Shown: positions 12,181-15,454 of the stretch, piece after piece | How positions within the stretch are numbered: position 1 is the first letter of the stretch | Layout: every line of letters starts with the position of its first letter | From: Chloroflexi bacterium RBG_19FT_COMBO_55_16 | Lineage (GTDB): Bacteria > Chloroflexota > Anaerolineae > Anaerolineales > UBA4823 | Length of the DNA stretch: 15,454 nt | Reading direction: 5' to 3' | Assembly: GCA_001795335.1 (NCBI GenBank) | Contig: MGOK01000137.1 | Coordinates: forward strand, 1,050-16,503 | Notes under the pieces: model-generated | Databases searched by the model: none | What the model was told of the DNA's origin: nothing | Seen by the model: the letters and a program-made list of their open reading frames with translations, nothing else | Translations under genes and position numbers: made by a program

Positions 12181-14640
12181 ATGGACGAAAAAACCCTCCA
12201 CACCCTTGAATTCCCAAAAATTCTGGAGCGTCTGGCTGCCCATACTGCCTTTCAGGCTTCGGTTGAGAAGGCGCGTGCCTTGCGTCCCAGCGCGGATATT
12301 CTGGAAGCACGCCGCCGCCTGGCTGAGACCAGCGAAGCCGCCCAGCTGCTTTCGACCCACACTGGCCTGACCATCGGTGGCGCCCGTGACGTGCGCCCTC
12401 AAGTCGATCTGGCAGCCCGCGGTGGCGTTCTGACGCCCGTCGAGCTGTTGGATGTCAAATCGACTTTGCTCGCCGCCCGGACCCTGGCGCGCACCTTCGA
12501 ACGCCTGGGGGCGCAATACCCAAACCTGGCAGATATCGCTGCTCAGATCCCCCCTGTCTTCAGCCTGGTGGACGCCATCACGCGCACAATTTCCGACCGC
12601 GGCGAGGTGCTCGACTCAGCCTCTGCCAAGCTGGGTACTATCCGTCGTGATTTGCGCATTTCTCATGACCGCCTGCTCACCAAGATGCAGCGCATGCTCA
12701 ACGACCCCAATATCGTCCCTTACCTGCAAGAGGCTCTGGTCACCCAGCGGGATGGTCGTTACGTAATTCCGCTGCGCGCTGAGTTCAAAGGTCGCCTGCG
12801 CTCTATCGTCCACGACCAGTCCGCCTCCGGGGCAACCCTGTTTGTGGAGCCTTTTGCGGTGGTCGAGCTCAACAACCAGTATCGAGAGCTGCAACTCGCC
12901 GAGCGTGACGAAGAACGCCGTATCCTGGCTGAGCTCTCCCAACAGATCGGTGGCCAGGCTCACGAGGTGCTCCATACCGTTGAAGTGATCGCCGAGCTGG
13001 ATCTGGCATTCGCGCGCGGCAAATACGCAGAGGATTTGATCGCTACCGAGCCCGTCTTGCACGCTTTCCCGCCCTCGAGGAAGGCTGCGGCTAAGGGGAT
13101 TCCGCATCCAGGCAGTGTAATCCGCCTATACCAGGCTCGCCATCCCCTGCTCGATCCAGAAACAGTCGTACCGATCGATGTTGAGCTTGATCCGCAGACC
13201 TATGCCATAGTGATCACCGGCCCTAACACAGGGGGGAAGACCGTTACCCTGAAGACGGTTGGCCTGCTGGCCCTAATGGCTCAATCCGGCCTGCACATCC
13301 CTGCTCATTCTGGTTCGGAGATCAGTGTCTTTCACGATATTTACGCTGACATCGGTGACGAACAATCCATCGAACAGTCTCTCTCCACCTTCTCAGGGCA
13401 CATGACCAACATTATCCATATCATAGACCAGGCGGACAGCCAATCGCTGGTCATCCTGGACGAATTGGGCGCCGGCACCGACCCGCAAGAGGGGGCAGCT
13501 CTGGCGCGTGCCCTACTGACGCACTTGTTGGAGCGCGGTATAACTACCCTGGTCACTACCCACCACCCTGAACTCAAGACTTTTTCCCATGCCACTCCCG
13601 GGGTGGTCAACGCCAGCGTGGAATTCGACCTGGAAAGTTTACGCCCGACCTATCACCTGACGATCGGGTTGCCCGGGCGCTCGAACGCCCTGGCGATCGC
13701 CCAGCGCCTGGGTATGCCAGACCCGATCATAACCTCCGCTCGATCGGAGCTCAATCCAACTGATCTGCACGCCGAAGATCTGTTAGATGAAATCCATCAA
13801 CAGCGCGATCTATCGCGCCAGGCACGCGCCACTGCCGAGAAGGCTCGCCAGGAGGTCGAACAGCTACGCAAAGCGCTTTCCGAGCGCCTGGAACGAATCG
13901 AAGATGAGCGCCGCGCCGTGCTGGAGGAAGTGCGCGCCGAGGCTGAAGCCCAGGTGCAATCTCTGGAAGAAGAGCTAGGCGTGACACGCCGCGCCCTCCT
14001 GCGCGCCCGCCAACCACTTGACGCCTTGACCGTGATCGAAGAGCAAGTTGAAGCCCTGCAGGAAAGCGTTGCTGAACCCGTCGAACGGCGTACCCCGGAG
14101 CTGGCCAATGTTGCCTCGCCGGTTCAATTGCCGAAGCAAAGACGCCCGCTCCGCCTGGGGGACAGAGTCCGTCTGCGAACGCTCAATGCACAGGGCCTGG
14201 TCACTGCGCTCGGGGAAGAGGAAGCCGAAGTGCAGGTTGGCATCCTGCGCGTGCGGGCTCGCCTAGCTGACCTGCAACTTTTCAGTGAAGCCTCGCTATC
14301 AGACCAACCAGCGCCTGCCAACCGCCGAAAGAAACGCGCCTCTGATGACTCCGCCAGCAGTCCTCCGTCATCCGTCAGTCTGCACGCTTCTCCCGGTATG
14401 GAATTGGACTTGCGCGGCCAGCGAGCCGACGATGCCCTGGAAGCCCTCGACCGCTACCTGGACGCCGCCTATCTCGCCAGCCTGCCCTTCGTGCGCATTA
14501 TCCACGGCAAAGGTACCGGCAAGCTGCGCCAGGCCGTGCGCGAGGCTCTGGGAGAACATCCCCAGGTTAAATCCTTCGAGTCGGGTGGAGATAAGGAAGG
14601 CGGTGAGGGGGTCACTGTGGCGAAGTTAAAAAACAATTAG
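12181..14640 (+). CDS. mutS2: Endonuclease MutS2 (MutS-like ATPase with Smr domain)
   Basis: MutS2 binds branched DNA and, in some species, stalled or collided ribosomes; it suppresses recombination or splits ribosomes. From ATG 12181 the protein has 819 residues, and MDEKTLHTLEFPKILERLA is the standard family opening. A longer frame from GTG 12148 adds eleven residues without family support. In order there is a clamp/lever region, Walker A GPNTGGKT (347-354), signature STFSGHM (402-408), Walker B VILDELGAGTD (Asp427, Glu428), a coiled coil (about 520-610), a small beta-barrel KOW-like segment (about 657-700), and a C-terminal Smr nuclease domain with LDLRG (742-746) and HGKGTG (775-780). All catalytic motifs are intact. 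No clear Shine-Dalgarno is visible. The stop codon overlaps the terminator stem. Confidence 0.95.
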   Translation: MDEKTLHTLEFPKILERLAAHTAFQASVEKARALRPSADILEARRRLAETSEAAQLLSTHTGLTIGGARDVRPQVDLAARGGVLTPVELLDVKSTLLAARTLARTFERLGAQYPNLADIAAQIPPVFSLVDAITRTISDRGEVLDSASAKLGTIRRDLRISHDRLLTKMQRMLNDPNIVPYLQEALVTQRDGRYVIPLRAEFKGRLRSIVHDQSASGATLFVEPFAVVELNNQYRELQLAERDEERRILAELSQQIGGQAHEVLHTVEVIAELDLAFARGKYAEDLIATEPVLHAFPPSRKAAAKGIPHPGSVIRLYQARHPLLDPETVVPIDVELDPQTYAIVITGPNTGGKTVTLKTVGLLALMAQSGLHIPAHSGSEISVFHDIYADIGDEQSIEQSLSTFSGHMTNIIHIIDQADSQSLVILDELGAGTDPQEGAALARALLTHLLERGITTLVTTHHPELKTFSHATPGVVNASVEFDLESLRPTYHLTIGLPGRSNALAIAQRLGMPDPIITSARSELNPTDLHAEDLLDEIHQQRDLSRQARATAEKARQEVEQLRKALSERLERIEDERRAVLEEVRAEAEAQVQSLEEELGVTRRALLRARQPLDALTVIEEQVEALQESVAEPVERRTPELANVASPVQLPKQRRPLRLGDRVRLRTLNAQGLVTALGEEEAEVQVGILRVRARLADLQLFSEASLSDQPAPANRRKKRASDDSASSPPSSVSLHASPGMELDLRGQRADDALEALDRYLDAAYLASLPFVRIIHGKGTGKLRQAVREALGEHPQVKSFESGGDKEGGEGVTVAKLKNN

Positions 14641-14681
14641 AACCGTTGGGATGGCTGTTCAACTACCATCCCAACGGTTCT
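14639..14681. terminator. Shared bidirectional terminator between mutS2 and the phosphatase gene
   Basis: A perfect 16-bp stem (AGAACCGTTGGGATGG with its complement) encloses an 11-nt loop. It overlaps the last bases of the mutS2 stop codon (TAG 14638-14640) and the first base position of the phosphatase stop on the minus strand (14681-14683). Minus-strand transcripts meet a T-rich run (AATTGTTTTTT) after the stem, a good intrinsic terminator. On the plus strand no T run follows, so termination of mutS2 there would depend on the stem alone. Confidence 0.8.
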
Positions 14682-15136
14682 CAATCACGCAACTGATTCT
14701 CCCAAGACTCCGTAAAACGGATGATTTGCCTCAGGATATACCAGGCGTATGGGTCAGCGGCTTCCCGGCGCTGCTTGATCAGCGTTATCGCCTCCTCCGG
14801 CGAGTAGCCCTCGGCGATCAGGATCGCCGCGCCCATCGCCACCCCGCGGTGCACACCCCCCGCGCAATGTGTGTAGACTTTGCCCCCTTTCGCAATGGTC
14901 TCTAAAGCCGCAATTACGCCTCTCTTAAGGGCACGCAGCGGGATCGGGATCAGCGGTGTGTCCGCAGTTGGCAGCCAGAGCAATCGAATGGGTGGGTTCG
15001 ACCGGTCGCGGAAGGGAGGGCGCTCGATGCGCATGTTGATCACCAGCTGCACCCCCAGGCCGCGCAAAAAGGGATAGGCTTCTGCCGGGGGGGTCGTGCC
15101 GATGAAAAGGGTCTCAGTGATTTGCGAGAAGTCCAC
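14681..15136 (-). CDS. Dual-specificity-type protein phosphatase
   Basis: This 151-residue cytoplasmic protein has the Cys-based phosphatase P-loop H90-C-A-G-G-V-H-R97 (HCxxGxxR): Cys91 is the nucleophile and Arg97 holds the phosphate. Asp59, in LPTADTP, is the likely general acid. The opening FSQITETLFIGTTP is usual for small dual-specificity phosphatases. Substrates could be phosphoproteins or small phosphorylated molecules; nothing here decides. The start is GTG 15136, the only choice, since stop codons lie upstream in frame. It follows galK by 15 nt on the same strand, so both are probably in one operon. Confidence 0.88.
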   Translation of the reverse strand: MDFSQITETLFIGTTPPAEAYPFLRGLGVQLVINMRIERPPFRDRSNPPIRLLWLPTADTPLIPIPLRALKRGVIAALETIAKGGKVYTHCAGGVHRGVAMGAAILIAEGYSPEEAITLIKQRREAADPYAWYILRQIIRFTESWENQLRD

Positions 15137-15151
15137 CCCGAAATATTACCA

Positions 15152-15454
15152 TTAATGATGAATTTCCGCCTCGGCTCCCGCGCTGGCCTGGCACAAGTAG
15201 ACTTGCGCCTGGCGGCCGGTTCGGCGTGCGTAAGAGGCTTGCAGACCCTGGATAAACTCCACAGCTTGGGATTCGGTCACCAGGTTAATGGTACAACCGC
15301 CAAAGCCAGCCCCGGTCAGGCGCGCCCCATAGCAGCCGGGCAGCTCGCGGGCAATATCTACCAGCGCGTCCAGCTCCGGCGTGCTGGCCTCATACAGGTC
15401 GCGCAGGCTGGCGTGTCCGGCATACATCAGTGCTCCGAAGGCTTGCTTATCACC
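15152..15454 (-). CDS. galK: Galactokinase, C-terminal part (5' end beyond window)
   Basis: The frame is open to the right edge; the first visible residues are GDKQAFGALMYAGHASLRD. Galactokinase phosphorylates galactose at C1 in the Leloir pathway. Evidence is the GHMP-kinase C-terminal region: HASLRDLYEASTPELD and the motif 3 loop GARLTGAGFGGCTINLV, which is nearly invariant in GalK. About 100 residues are present, against a family length of roughly 380-400. ATG 15427 is internal, not the start. The stop TAA at 15154-15152 is 15 nt before the phosphatase start. Confidence 0.93.
   Translation of the reverse strand, partial: GDKQAFGALMYAGHASLRDLYEASTPELDALVDIARELPGCYGARLTGAGFGGCTINLVTESQAVEFIQGLQASYARRTGRQAQVYLCQASAGAEAEIHH

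Noticed and set aside
12616..13107. Minus-strand 163-residue ORF inside mutS2
   Set aside because: Antisense shadow of a well-supported gene, with no start signal or domain.

Overview
The window reads as a chromosomal segment of a Chloroflexota bacterium, most likely Anaerolineae-like. This is an inference from the protein types (a System I cytochrome c maturation operon with unusual accessory proteins, a two-subunit class I fumarase, MutS2, a bactofilin-like membrane protein, galactokinase) and from the style of its intergenic DNA; no 16S or marker comparison was possible. I see no rRNA, tRNA, CRISPR array, insertion sequence or phage gene.

Positions 1-7550 (+ strand) form one tightly packed cytochrome c biogenesis operon, cut at its 5' end: ccmF (C-terminal part), ccmH, a membrane-anchored thioredoxin (ResA/CcmG type), a membrane zinc-ribbon protein, a large dihaem c-type lipoprotein, ccmA, ccmB, ccmC, a 54-residue CcmD-like peptide and a YHS-like small cysteine protein. 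CcmABC(D) would move haem to and present it at the outer face of the membrane. The thioredoxin and CcmH would keep apocytochrome CxxCH cysteines reduced. CcmF/H would ligate haem. No CcmE or classical CcmI is in view. The zinc-ribbon protein and the cytoplasmic tail of the cytochrome share a CcmI-like helical hairpin motif, which makes them candidates for a diverged CcmI role. An extended -10 promoter lies just upstream of the thioredoxin gene.

Positions 7559-9102 (- strand) hold the beta and alpha subunits of a class I [4Fe-4S] fumarate hydratase, convergent with the ccm operon with only 8 bp between. Positions 9243-10487 (-) hold an MFS transporter of unknown substrate. Its ribosome binding site lies in one arm of a perfect 12-bp inverted repeat, which could form a hairpin that hides it. 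The 317-bp divergent region 10488-10804 holds this hairpin, a likely MFS promoter, a possible forward promoter and a 9-bp repeat.

Positions 10805-12136 (+) encode a secreted bactofilin-like beta-repeat domain fused to a multi-pass membrane domain. Positions 12181-14640 (+) encode MutS2. A perfect 16-bp stem overlaps the stop codons of mutS2 and of the convergent dual-specificity-type phosphatase (14681-15136, -). A galactokinase gene runs off the right edge (15152-15454, -).

The most unusual non-coding signal is a family of degenerate 7-bp tandem repeats (consensus near GTGANNC) at gene junctions. At ccmF/ccmH and ccmA/ccmB these repeats supply stop and start codons and encode the first residues of the downstream protein.
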